From: Candidatus Acidianus copahuensis | Lineage (GTDB): Archaea > Thermoproteota > Thermoprotei_A > Sulfolobales > Sulfolobaceae | Assembly (NCBI RefSeq): GCF_000632495.1 | Contig: NZ_JFZT01000062.1 | Location: 1 to 49,491 of the forward strand | DNA: 49,491 bases | Direction of reading: 5' to 3' | In this document: one piece after another, positions 32,487 through 40,764 of the stretch | How positions within the stretch are numbered: position 1 is the first letter of the stretch | Layout: each line of letters starts with the position of its first letter | Notes under the pieces: model-generated | What the model was told of the DNA's origin: nothing | Databases searched by the model: none | The model's input: the letters and a program-made list of their open reading frames with translations, nothing else | Made by a program: the position numbers and the translations under genes

Positions 32487-33829
32487 TGAGAAAAACAAAA
32501 ATCATCGCCACATTAGGTCCGGCTAGCGAGAATAAAGTTAAAGAACTTTCAGGTCTTGTAGATATTTTTAGATTAAATTTTGCTCATGGGGATGAAGCTG
32601 AGCATAAGAGATATTTTGATATAATTAACGATGAAGCTAAAGGTACTCCTATCCTTGTAGACTTACCTGGACCCAAAATAAGGGTAGGGGATATACAGGG
32701 AAAGTTGGATCTTAGGTCTGGACAAAAAGTTATATTTTCAAATAAGGGGAATGGGATCCCAGTAGAAGATCCTGTTTTTTTTAAAGGTGTAAAAAATAAT
32801 TCAATTATACTATTATCTGACGGTAATATTAAGGTAAAGATTACCGAAGTAAAAAATGATGAAGTAAAAGGATTAGTCTTAGAAGGGGGAATACTTACCT
32901 CAAGAAAAGGAATAAACATTCCGGATATACAGCTTCCTTCGGGTATAACAGACAACGACATGAAATTGCTCGATGAAGCATTGAAACTTGGAGCTGATTT
33001 TATAGGCCTTTCATTTGTGCTAAGTAAAGACGATATAATCAAGGTCAAAGAAAAAGTAAAAGATACGGCATGGGTGATCGCTAAAATTGAGAAAAAAAAT
33101 GCTGTAGAGAAATTAAAGGATATAGTTGACGTTAGTGACGCTGTAATGGTAGCAAGAGGAGATCTTGGAGTAGAGATAGGACTGGAGAATTTACCGTTTA
33201 TTCAAAAGAGAATTATTTCTGTATCTAGGCATAGCGGAAGACCAGTAATTTTAGCTACTCAAGTCCTAGAATCTATGGTTACTTTTCCTGCTCCAACTAG
33301 AGCTGAAGTAATTGACATATCAAATTCTATCTCAGAAGGTGTCGACGCTATAATGCTAAGTGACGAAACTGCTGCAGGTAATTATCCCGTAGAAGCTGTA
33401 AAGACACTAAATGAGATCATGACAGCTGTGGAGAAAAGAATAAAGACTATTAGACCACCTCCTGTAACTCCTGATGATGCAGTAGCTGTAGCATCTGTAA
33501 ACGTTGCTGAAATATCTAAGGCATCGATAATTATTGTTCATAGCCGAAGTGGAAATTCCACCATAAGAATTTCTAGATTAAGACCAAAGTCTAACATTAT
33601 AGGTATATGCCCAACTGAAGTCCTAGCTAGAAGGCTTAAGTTATGTTGGGGAGTTTTCCCAATTATTAGCGATAAAAACATGAGAGATATAGATGACATA
33701 ATAATCTATGCTGAAAATGTATCAAGGCTTTACGGTAAGTGCGGAGAGAATATAGTTGTAACTGGAGGAGATCCCAGACTTGAGGAAGGAAGAACAGATT
33801 TCATAAAGCTACATCAAATACCATGCTGA
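32483..33829 (+). CDS. pyk: Pyruvate kinase
   Basis: The 448-residue enzyme makes pyruvate and ATP from PEP and ADP. The N-terminus reads RKTKIIATLGPAS and the catalytic stretch is FIGLSFV...AKIEKKNAV. The Mg2+/K+ site motif MVARGDLGVEIG and the Arg/Thr region ATQVLESMV and DAIMLSDETAAGNYPVEAV are also present. The C-terminal allosteric-type domain is short. It starts with two adjacent ATGs (32483 or 32486) overlapping the end of the helical unknown gene. Confidence 0.95.
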   Translation: MMRKTKIIATLGPASENKVKELSGLVDIFRLNFAHGDEAEHKRYFDIINDEAKGTPILVDLPGPKIRVGDIQGKLDLRSGQKVIFSNKGNGIPVEDPVFFKGVKNNSIILLSDGNIKVKITEVKNDEVKGLVLEGGILTSRKGINIPDIQLPSGITDNDMKLLDEALKLGADFIGLSFVLSKDDIIKVKEKVKDTAWVIAKIEKKNAVEKLKDIVDVSDAVMVARGDLGVEIGLENLPFIQKRIISVSRHSGRPVILATQVLESMVTFPAPTRAEVIDISNSISEGVDAIMLSDETAAGNYPVEAVKTLNEIMTAVEKRIKTIRPPPVTPDDAVAVASVNVAEISKASIIIVHSRSGNSTIRISRLRPKSNIIGICPTEVLARRLKLCWGVFPIISDKNMRDIDDIIIYAENVSRLYGKCGENIVVTGGDPRLEEGRTDFIKLHQIPC

Positions 33830-33863
33830 TAAAGTTTTTATTTTATGAAGAGAATAAACTATT

Positions 33864-34145
33864 ATGACTAAAGTAATAAAGCGAGACGATAGTGAGGAAG
33901 ATTTAATTTACGAAAAAATAGTTGTAAGCGTACTAAAGACTGGTGCTTCTGTAGAAATAGCAAGAAAGATAGCCTTTATTGTAATTGGGAAAATCTATTC
34001 TGATGGAAAAGACAAAATATCGGCAAGAGAACTCACTTCCCTTATTTTGCAACAACTTAAGAAGGAAAATGAAGAGTGGTATAGAAGGTGGATAGCGTTC
34101 GATAAAATAGCTAAGAAGAGAGAAACTGAGAAAGAAATACAATGA
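33864..34145 (+). CDS. Stand-alone ATP-cone domain protein
   Basis: The 93-residue protein is an ATP-cone domain and little else: KVIKRDDSEEDLIYEKIVVSVLKTGASVEIARKIAFIV, followed by ISARELTSLILQQLKKE. ATP-cones bind ATP or dATP and regulate ribonucleotide reductase or act in NrdR repressors. Here no zinc ribbon or reductase is attached, and the neighbour upstream (34 bp) is pyruvate kinase. Its target is unknown. A TATA-like box for the sRNA downstream is at about 34144-34150. Confidence 0.85.
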   Translation: MTKVIKRDDSEEDLIYEKIVVSVLKTGASVEIARKIAFIVIGKIYSDGKDKISARELTSLILQQLKKENEEWYRRWIAFDKIAKKRETEKEIQ

Positions 34146-34178
34146 TTTTAAGTATAGTGAACAAAATCTAACTTACAG

Positions 34179-34230
34179 ATGATGATCTTCTAGACTTAAC
34201 GAAAAGATGAGATAAGGGTGCAAGCACTGA
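34179..34230 (+). ncRNA. Probable C/D-box sRNA
   Basis: Box C atgatga (34179-34185, perfect) and box D ctga (34227-34230) flank 41 nt, close to the 38 nt of the sRNA at 12930. Between them a degenerate D' (acga, 34199-34202) and a C' aagatga (34204-34210, one mismatch) are seen. ag and ct flank the ends and can pair. A TATA-like attttaag lies 25-30 nt upstream (34144-34150). The RNA fits between the ATP-cone stop (34145) and the HTH stop (34231). D-guide complement: tgcttgcaccct; D'-guide complement: taagtctagaag. The D' and C' boxes are weaker than in the first sRNA, so confidence is lower. Confidence 0.55.
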
Positions 34231-34569
34231 CTAGTAATCATAAGGACAAGGATAATTTTCCCCTTTAACTTTTCGTGCAACACTACAGAGAGGGCATATA
34301 TTCATGACCTCTTCTCCTCGGATCATCCTTCTAACTAATAGATCAACCATTTCCATGAAATCATCGTTACTTTCCAACGTCTTCTTTAGCTCATCATTTC
34401 CTCTCTTTCCTTTTAAATAATAGTTAACGTCAGCAGTGCTTATTCCCATTAGTACACTTATCTGCATTTGAGATAACCCATGCTTACGTAACTCATCTAT
34501 TAATATAGCCTTAACCGCTGGAATCACGTCCCTAACAGCTACTTCGCAAGGAGCTATAATTCTTGCCAT
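34231..34569 (-). CDS. HTH transcriptional regulator with C-terminal Cys motif
   Basis: The 112-residue protein has an XRE-like helix-turn-helix at about 27-52 (LRKHGLSQMQISVLMGISTADVNYYLKGKRG). A C-terminal CPLCSVARKVKGENYPC Cys motif follows, possibly binding a metal. The layout is like the archaeal COG2522 predicted regulators. It stands alone on the minus strand. The target is unknown; a role as a metabolic regulator is only a guess. Confidence 0.82.
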   Translation of the reverse strand: MARIIAPCEVAVRDVIPAVKAILIDELRKHGLSQMQISVLMGISTADVNYYLKGKRGNDELKKTLESNDDFMEMVDLLVRRMIRGEEVMNICPLCSVARKVKGENYPCPYDY

Positions 34570-34651
34570 AATATTAACTATTTCATTTTAACGGTATTTA
34601 ACGGTTTCGCATATCTTTTTCAAAAGTATTGTAATTTCCCATCAAAATAGA

Positions 34652-34672
34652 CTTAAAGAAAAGAAAAGTTAA
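34652..34672 (-). terminator. T-rich terminator after the Sul7d gene
   Basis: On the minus strand, downstream of the stop at 34695, the sequence runs aattttaacttttcttttcttt. T-rich tracts like this end archaeal transcripts. Confidence 0.4.
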
Positions 34673-34694
34673 AATTTTTACAAATTTATTATCT

Positions 34695-34880
34695 TTATTT
34701 CCCTAGTTTCTCTACTAGCTCTTTGGGGGCGTCCTTCTCACTAACTGCTCCTCTTCCAGTCTTTCCATTATCGTCGTACGTGAAGGACACCATTTTTCCT
34801 ACTTTCCAAACCTTCTTTACCTTTGATATATCTACTTCTTTTTCCTCTCCTTTATACTTGAACTTTACTTTAGTTGCCAT
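34695..34880 (-). CDS. Sul7d/Sso7d-family 7-kDa chromatin protein
   Basis: The 61-residue protein is near the family's usual length. It reads MATKVKFKYKGEEKEVDISK, then KKVWKVGKMVSFTYDDNGKTGRGAVSEKDAPKEL, the signature SH3-like DNA-binding fold that coats and kinks DNA in Sulfolobales. The longer frame from 34913 would add 11 hydrophobic residues without family support, so the ATG at 34880 is chosen. This family is specific to Sulfolobales and is the best taxonomic marker in the window. A TATA-like tttttaat near 34905 suggests leaderless expression. Confidence 0.96.
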   Translation of the reverse strand: MATKVKFKYKGEEKEVDISKVKKVWKVGKMVSFTYDDNGKTGRGAVSEKDAPKELVEKLGK

Positions 34881-34998
34881 TATGATAAAACTTAGGAGAT
34901 CCATTAAAAACATTACGATAAAAATAGTAGTATGACTTGCAAGAATAACGCAAGGGTAATATCATTGTATTGAATAAATTAAACATAATCTATATTTC

Positions 34999-36087
34999 CT
35001 ATAAGGAATTAACATACTTAGATAGAAATCCATAGTCCTTTGACTTTCCTATAACTAGATCTGAGGCGTATTTGCCCATTGCTGGGCCATAACTCCAGCC
35101 TAACCTACAAGCACCCGTAGATATTACAATATTTTCCTTTTTTCCTATAATTGGAAATCCATCGGGTGAACAAGGTCTGAATCCCATGTTCATCTCTTCT
35201 ATATATTCTATGTCAATTAATTTGGACGCCTTCTTCAAGAAGATCTCTGCTCTAGAGGAGTCATAAGAAGAATCAGCGTCAAATCCTCCAGTAATTTTTA
35301 CGCAATTACTTAATGGAGATATTGCAACGCCTTCTTCTTGGATGACCGCTGCATAATTAAGTTTAGGATCTCCCTTAACCCTATAACCATATCCCTTAAA
35401 CGGTGTTATTGGAATATTAATTAGCTTGGTAGTCCAAAAACCAGTTGTTAAAACTATAAAATCAAAATCCTTTATCTCCTTGATTTTAAGACTATCAATA
35501 GCTATTCTTTTAAACAATATTCCTTTCAGTTCTTTCATCATTCTAGAGATAAATTTTTCAGTAGAAATTCTAGATAGTTCAGGAAAATATATGGAACCAG
35601 CGAATCCCTCTATCTCCTTAACCTCATACCTCGGATTAAATGGATTTTTCTTTTCCTCACGCAAACCTTTCTCAAGGTCATTTATATTCAAATAAATCTC
35701 ATAAAGCCCATCAGCCCTATAATCGAAGTCATTTCGTTCCTCAGCAAAATTTTTATAAGCGTCTAGAGAGAATTTTGCCATTTCCCTCATTACGTCCCAT
35801 ACCTCTTGAGGCGGTTCCTTATTCAAATTAACAAGGAGCTCTTTCAGCCAGAACTTATTTACATTTTTTATCTCTGTTGTTCCTAATAATTTATACTTTA
35901 GCATTTTAGCAATCATTTCAGTTGTATTTATTCTATCAAATCTAGTAGGCTCGATCAAACCAGCTGCATGAATTGAATAACTACCAGGATCTGCAGGATC
36001 GAATAACGTGACATTTACCCCCTCTTTCATAAGATAATAGGCTGTAAACAGTCCCACTATACCTGAACCTATTATAGCTACTTTCAA
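34999..36087 (-). CDS. FAD-dependent oxidoreductase (DAO family)
   Basis: The 362-residue protein has the dinucleotide motif VAIIGSGIVGLFTAYYLMKEGVNVTLFD at the N-terminus and, at the C-terminus, GFRPCSPDGFPIIGK and TGACRLGWSYGPAMGKYAS. These mark the D-amino-acid oxidase/dehydrogenase and sarcosine-oxidase-like family. The substrate is probably an amino or imino acid, but is not determined. It is monocistronic, with the ubiquitin-like gene divergent at 36230. Confidence 0.88.
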   Translation of the reverse strand: MKVAIIGSGIVGLFTAYYLMKEGVNVTLFDPADPGSYSIHAAGLIEPTRFDRINTTEMIAKMLKYKLLGTTEIKNVNKFWLKELLVNLNKEPPQEVWDVMREMAKFSLDAYKNFAEERNDFDYRADGLYEIYLNINDLEKGLREEKKNPFNPRYEVKEIEGFAGSIYFPELSRISTEKFISRMMKELKGILFKRIAIDSLKIKEIKDFDFIVLTTGFWTTKLINIPITPFKGYGYRVKGDPKLNYAAVIQEEGVAISPLSNCVKITGGFDADSSYDSSRAEIFLKKASKLIDIEYIEEMNMGFRPCSPDGFPIIGKKENIVISTGACRLGWSYGPAMGKYASDLVIGKSKDYGFLSKYVNSL

Positions 36088-36229
36088 CTTAACCTCATCT
36101 TAAGAGAGATTAAACCCTAATATGTTTTTTTGCAAAAAATAATTTAATTCCCTCTAGTATAGTTTTCAAGTGATAGTTTCCCTAGTGAAAAGAAAGGAAT
36201 ATAAATTTATTCGTGAATTTTTAATAACC

Positions 36230-36436
36230 ATGAAGATTAAGATATTCCTGCTTAAAGAAAACTTAGTAAAGGAAATGGAAATGCCTAATAACTCTAAAGT
36301 TAAGGACCTGATTAAAGCTCTAGGTTTTACAGTACAAGGTACCGTCGTATTAAGGGATGGCACTCCTATAGTAGAAGAGGAAAATCTTATGCCTGAAGAT
36401 AAAATTACTGTAATATTAACGGCTACTGGAGGATAA
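36230..36436 (+). CDS. Small ubiquitin-like protein ending in Gly-Gly (MoaD/ThiS/SAMP type)
   Basis: The product of about 68 residues begins MKIKIFLLKENLVKEMEMPNNSKVKDLIKALGF and ends ILTATGG. This is the beta-grasp fold of MoaD, ThiS, Urm1 and archaeal SAMPs, whose C-terminal Gly-Gly is adenylated by an E1-like enzyme. It could serve sulfur transfer for molybdopterin, thiamine or tRNA thiolation, or protein modification. The ATG at 36230 is chosen because TATA-like tataaattt lies about 30 nt upstream, and the longer frame (36170) is unlike the family. It is convergent with the glycogen synthase gene, 8 bp apart. Confidence 0.85.
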   Translation: MKIKIFLLKENLVKEMEMPNNSKVKDLIKALGFTVQGTVVLRDGTPIVEEENLMPEDKITVILTATGG

Positions 36437-36444
36437 ACAAAAAA

Positions 36445-38148
36445 TCACATGTAAGCTAGTGCTCTATATCTGGCCATATTTAAGGCTTTATTATAGCATT
36501 CCAAAGCCGATTTTCCAACCTTACTCCATCTAAACTCAGAATTTACTCTTGAGATTGAATTTTGCCTAACTTTTTCCCAGAACTTTACGTCATCTACTTT
36601 TAATAGTTGAGCCTTGTTTAGTAGGTCTCTATTTTCTGTTTCATCAGCTAGAGAAAGATATATAGAGGTCTTAAGAGCATTGGCTAAAGATGATATACTT
36701 TCTGGTTCTACTAAGAAACCAGTTCCATTACTAGTACTCCACCTTAAATCAATTACGCTTTCTGCAAGTCCCCCTACCGTAAATGCGACTACCGGAAGAC
36801 CTACTGCCATAGCTTCAATAGCATTGATTCCGAATGGTTCCCATCTGGATGGAGCTACAAAAACCGAAGAGATGTAATGAAATAACTTATAGATATCAAG
36901 ACTTGGAGTAGAACCAATTATTAATCTCACATTGTCCCTTACCTCTGCAGCTCTGTCTATAACATCCTGAAGTAATCCATAGTCGTCTGTGGGTATTCCT
37001 AGAACAATAAGTCTAGCGTTCCATATATCTCTCACTACATCCTTGAAAGCCCTCAGAAGTATATCAATTCCCTTTTGATATATAATCCTTCCAGTAAAGA
37101 GAACTAGTGGACCGTCTCCTAATGGCTCGTATGTCCAGTCATCTCTAATTCCTATTCTACTTCTATTGTTCCAAAGCATGTTCCCGGAGGCATAGTCATT
37201 CGGAACTACTTTTATATTAGGAAGAAAAGAATACATTTTCTTCCTTCCTTCAGACCTATTTATTGTTCCAAGAAATTTAGAAGAAAAATCCTTTACCGTA
37301 TTTACATCCCAGTCAGTCCCATTGTAAGTTACGCACCCCTTATTCTCCATAAAGTTACCTACATAAGAAAAGACATCATAACTTAGATAGTTTCTACTGA
37401 CAGAGGCAATTAAGTCTGCCTCATAACATCCAAATTTTTCAATTTTTCCCTCACAATAATCCCACAAAGTTCTAGTACCATAAAGAACATGCTTAGAGAC
37501 CATCCATACATAGTGCGGGTAATCCTCTAAACCGCTCCAATCTTGAGATGCGTAATGCCAAGGTGCACCCACCCTATTCAGTAAATGTATAGTATAAATT
37601 AAGGGGACGATTAATCTTCTCTGTTCAAAGGAAAGTTTAGCTTTTACTCCAGCTATTACAGAATGCCAATCATTCACATGGATAATTGATGGAACGTTAT
37701 CAAATTGCATTACTTGAATATATCCTTCTATTGCCCTCGCAAATAGGCTTGCTTTCTCCATAGTGTTCTCATAGAGATTCCACGAATCTATGATCTTTCC
37801 TGTATTATAATCTAGGCCTTTGGCTATCATAATTCTCATTCCATCTAGATCTCCAATCTCAAAGCCTAACCTGTACGGATATGTTCCACCATCTAGTCCT
37901 TTCCTTACTCCAAAAAAGGAGAGACCAGAATCTCTAAGATTCATAGACTTTCTATAATAGTCGCTCATATGTCTACCATGACTTGGCATTAGCACTGTTA
38001 CCTTAATACCTTGATTCGCTAACTCTTTTCCTAGATTATACACTGCATTCCCTAATCCGCCCATTGAGGCTACTTTCAAAAGTTCAAATGTCAATAACCA
38101 AACACTATCTACTTTTTCTGGCAACCATAAAGATTCAATTCTCTTCAT
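36445..38148 (-). CDS. glgA: Glycogen synthase, GT5-like
   Basis: The 567-residue enzyme transfers glucose from a nucleotide sugar (UDP- or ADP-glucose) to the non-reducing end of an alpha-1,4 glucan. The N-terminal domain has SMGGLGNAVYNLGKELANQGIKV, with the glycine loop that binds the nucleotide. The C-terminal domain has VLFTGRIIYQKGIDILL, and the E-x7-E motif in SRWEPFGINAIEAMAVGLPV. It is longer than bacterial GlgA. It overlaps the GH57 gene start region by 14 bp and is part of a glycogen locus. Confidence 0.92.
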   Translation of the reverse strand: MKRIESLWLPEKVDSVWLLTFELLKVASMGGLGNAVYNLGKELANQGIKVTVLMPSHGRHMSDYYRKSMNLRDSGLSFFGVRKGLDGGTYPYRLGFEIGDLDGMRIMIAKGLDYNTGKIIDSWNLYENTMEKASLFARAIEGYIQVMQFDNVPSIIHVNDWHSVIAGVKAKLSFEQRRLIVPLIYTIHLLNRVGAPWHYASQDWSGLEDYPHYVWMVSKHVLYGTRTLWDYCEGKIEKFGCYEADLIASVSRNYLSYDVFSYVGNFMENKGCVTYNGTDWDVNTVKDFSSKFLGTINRSEGRKKMYSFLPNIKVVPNDYASGNMLWNNRSRIGIRDDWTYEPLGDGPLVLFTGRIIYQKGIDILLRAFKDVVRDIWNARLIVLGIPTDDYGLLQDVIDRAAEVRDNVRLIIGSTPSLDIYKLFHYISSVFVAPSRWEPFGINAIEAMAVGLPVVAFTVGGLAESVIDLRWSTSNGTGFLVEPESISSLANALKTSIYLSLADETENRDLLNKAQLLKVDDVKFWEKVRQNSISRVNSEFRWSKVGKSALECYNKALNMARYRALAYM

Positions 38149-39481
38149 TATCTAACCACTCCTTCAAATATTTCTCGTTATCTTTAAATCCTTCATCTCT
38201 TTTCAATATATCATAAAATTGCTTCTTATTCCAAGCAACTACTGACCTCTTTCCGTTTTTTACGAAGAAGAACGGATCATTCCTTATATTTAGTTTATTA
38301 AGCTCCTCATCAAGAAAAGAGTTTATCGCATAAAATTCATTTATAAAAGCGTCTACTGGCGTTGAATATGAACTAAAATAAGAATGAACTTCAGCAGGAC
38401 CACCTCCTCCAACAAAAAGATAATAGTAATTATCACTAGTAGTAAAGTACTTCCAAGCCTTCAAATATTCCCCACCTAACTCTTTTGAAATCATTTCTGT
38501 CCTTCTGACAGCCTCATCATATGCCCACTGCATCACGTTTCCTAACCAACTCGTTTCATCCTTATTTACATCAGCCCAACTCCACGTTCCGTTTACATCT
38601 ATCTCGTAATATGCATCGCTTATTAAATCACTTGGTGTAAACATTCTTACTCCTCTTTTATTTAGTTCTTCAGGTAACCATCTGAGAAAGTCAAGTATTC
38701 CAGATTCAGGCCAATGGTGTTCGCCAAACGTTTCGTAGTCAACAAAAATATTTATCATCTGTCCAGGAGAGTCCTTAATCCATGAAGCGTATTTGTCAGC
38801 GGTTAGCGGGAATTGATTCCAACTTCTCATAGAAAACCTAAATGCAAGATCATCGCTCAATTGATAGTTTCTAAAGAACATTGCTATCTTTCTTCCTTTT
38901 TTCTTATAGACATAGTTTGGACTTGATCCTCTAAGTATGCTTTCTTTTCCTTCAGCCATTATTCCGCTAAATCCCATCTTTTCCGCTTCATCTATTATTG
39001 TAGGATTAGTAAGGAGCTCTGTATTCTCAAATATTTTTGGTGAATATCCTAAGTAATCCTTAATTGCTTGAATCTGATCTTTAATCTGCTCTCTCCATTC
39101 CGTTTTATCCTCCCAAAGTGAGGTTACTGAGTGATAATATGTCTGGGCTAAGAATTCAACCTTCTTTGTTGAGGCTAAAATCTTAAATAGATCTAAAACC
39201 TCTTTCCCCCATCTTTCAGCCTGTTCCAAGAACGTACCTGATAAAGAGAAAAAATACTTCGTATCCCGACCTTCATATTCACCTTTTTCAATCGAATTTA
39301 AGATAATATTGGTTGCAGGTACGTAACACTTTTTCTTGACTCTATCAAATACTTCTTTGTTTAAAGTTATGTCAAAGAACTTTTCAAGTGGATTACCCTT
39401 AAATCTTGGATTCCAATAAGCATCGTTCCTTATTCTAAATGGCTGATGTACCTCAAATCCTATTATAGCTTTATCCACCAT
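38135..39481 (-). CDS. GH57 family alpha-glucan hydrolase/transferase
   Basis: The 448-residue protein has GH57 landmarks. GFEVHQPF is at the N-terminus. The nucleophile region KIFENTELL follows, and the acid-base Asp region NIFVDYETFGEHHWPESG holds the second catalytic residue. GH57 includes alpha-amylase, amylopullulanase, 4-alpha-glucanotransferase and branching enzyme. Length and motifs are closest to the alpha-amylase type, but the specific activity is not decided. It is transcribed with the glycogen synthase (14-bp overlap) and divergent from the nucleotidyltransferase (35 bp between starts). Confidence 0.88.
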   Translation of the reverse strand: MVDKAIIGFEVHQPFRIRNDAYWNPRFKGNPLEKFFDITLNKEVFDRVKKKCYVPATNIILNSIEKGEYEGRDTKYFFSLSGTFLEQAERWGKEVLDLFKILASTKKVEFLAQTYYHSVTSLWEDKTEWREQIKDQIQAIKDYLGYSPKIFENTELLTNPTIIDEAEKMGFSGIMAEGKESILRGSSPNYVYKKKGRKIAMFFRNYQLSDDLAFRFSMRSWNQFPLTADKYASWIKDSPGQMINIFVDYETFGEHHWPESGILDFLRWLPEELNKRGVRMFTPSDLISDAYYEIDVNGTWSWADVNKDETSWLGNVMQWAYDEAVRRTEMISKELGGEYLKAWKYFTTSDNYYYLFVGGGGPAEVHSYFSSYSTPVDAFINEFYAINSFLDEELNKLNIRNDPFFFVKNGKRSVVAWNKKQFYDILKRDEGFKDNEKYLKEWLDNEEN

Positions 39482-39516
39482 AAACTCTTATATGATGCCA
39501 TTCAAATAAAAATTAT

Positions 39517-40764
39517 ATGAAGTGGAACTCAGAGGACATTAAAGTAATTATTCCAATAGGAGGAGAAGCTACAAGATTAAGACCTCTTACTTTAGAGACT
39601 TCTAAAGCAGCGGTTAGATTGCTTAACCGACCTTTGATAGAGTTCTCTATTTATGAGCTGGCAAGGCAGGGAATAAAGGAGTTTATCTTTGGTGTAAAGG
39701 GGTATGTAAACTACAGGTCTCTTTTCGATCTATTTAAGGAGGGGATCGGATTCTCAGCTAGGTATAAAATAAAACCCAGGGTTCACTTCAAGTATCAGCC
39801 TAGGGTTGATAGCATAGGAAATGCCGATTCAGTAAGAATAAATATGGATTACTACAGGATTGAAGATATAACAATGGTAATACAAGGGGATAATATTTTC
39901 AAGATAGATGTGAAAAAGCTCGTAGACTATCATGTGGATAAAAAGGCTATGATGACTATTGTTCTTAAACCATGGGATAACGTAGAGGAGTTTGGTGTAG
40001 CTGACGTTGATAAGGATATGAGAATAAGGAGATTTGTTGAAAAGCCAAAGAGAAAAGAGGATGCTCCTTCTAACTTAATAAATACTGGGATTTATGTATT
40101 GTCGCCTGAAATAGGTAGTATTTTTAAAAATGACGACTTAGTTAAAATGAGAGAAGAGGGCAAGTTGGACTTTGGTAAGGATATAATTCCTTATCTAATA
40201 GAAAAAGGGTACCTAGTATATGGATATGTAACTGATGATTTGTGGTTCGATGTAGGGACACCAGATAGGTATTTAGATGCAATGGAAACTCTGCTGAAAA
40301 CGCTTAAAGACTCAGAAATAGGAGGAAAGAGAATAGATTCTAGTAGAAGGATATTTGTACAAGGTACTAGTTCGGACTCTATAAGGAGAAGAAATATAAT
40401 AATTTCAAAATATAAAAAAGGAAGGCTGAAAATTGAGGGGAATGCCCTAATAGGGAGACATTGTCAAATAGGCAATAATGTATATTTTCAGGATTCATCA
40501 ATAGACAACTTTTCTATTGTAAAGAATCAGGTTAGAGTGATTAGAAGTTCGATTATGGATAGGGCTTACATAGGAGATAATGTAAGCATAGAGGGCTCAA
40601 TAGTAGGAAGACATGTAGAAATAAGGGATAACTCGAAGGTACTTAATAGCGTAATAGCAGATGATGTAGTTATTGGCGAAAATTCAGAGATTGTAAATTC
40701 TAGGATTTATCCTCATAGGACAATAAACGCAGGAAGCAAGCTACACGATACTATATTGACGTGA
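39517..40764 (+). CDS. Sugar nucleotidyltransferase (GlgC-like)
   Basis: The 415-residue protein makes a nucleotide sugar from sugar-1-phosphate and NTP. The N-terminal Rossmann domain has IPIGGEATRLRPLTLETSKA, with QGDNI and the Asp of WFDVGTPDRYLDAME. The C-terminal half is a left-handed beta-helix (hexapeptide repeats such as VIADDVVIGENSEI). The position in the glycogen locus suggests glucose-1-phosphate is the substrate, but mannose-1-phosphate guanylyltransferases are closely similar. The start lies close to a divergent promoter shared with GH57. Confidence 0.88.
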   Translation: MKWNSEDIKVIIPIGGEATRLRPLTLETSKAAVRLLNRPLIEFSIYELARQGIKEFIFGVKGYVNYRSLFDLFKEGIGFSARYKIKPRVHFKYQPRVDSIGNADSVRINMDYYRIEDITMVIQGDNIFKIDVKKLVDYHVDKKAMMTIVLKPWDNVEEFGVADVDKDMRIRRFVEKPKRKEDAPSNLINTGIYVLSPEIGSIFKNDDLVKMREEGKLDFGKDIIPYLIEKGYLVYGYVTDDLWFDVGTPDRYLDAMETLLKTLKDSEIGGKRIDSSRRIFVQGTSSDSIRRRNIIISKYKKGRLKIEGNALIGRHCQIGNNVYFQDSSIDNFSIVKNQVRVIRSSIMDRAYIGDNVSIEGSIVGRHVEIRDNSKVLNSVIADDVVIGENSEIVNSRIYPHRTINAGSKLHDTILT

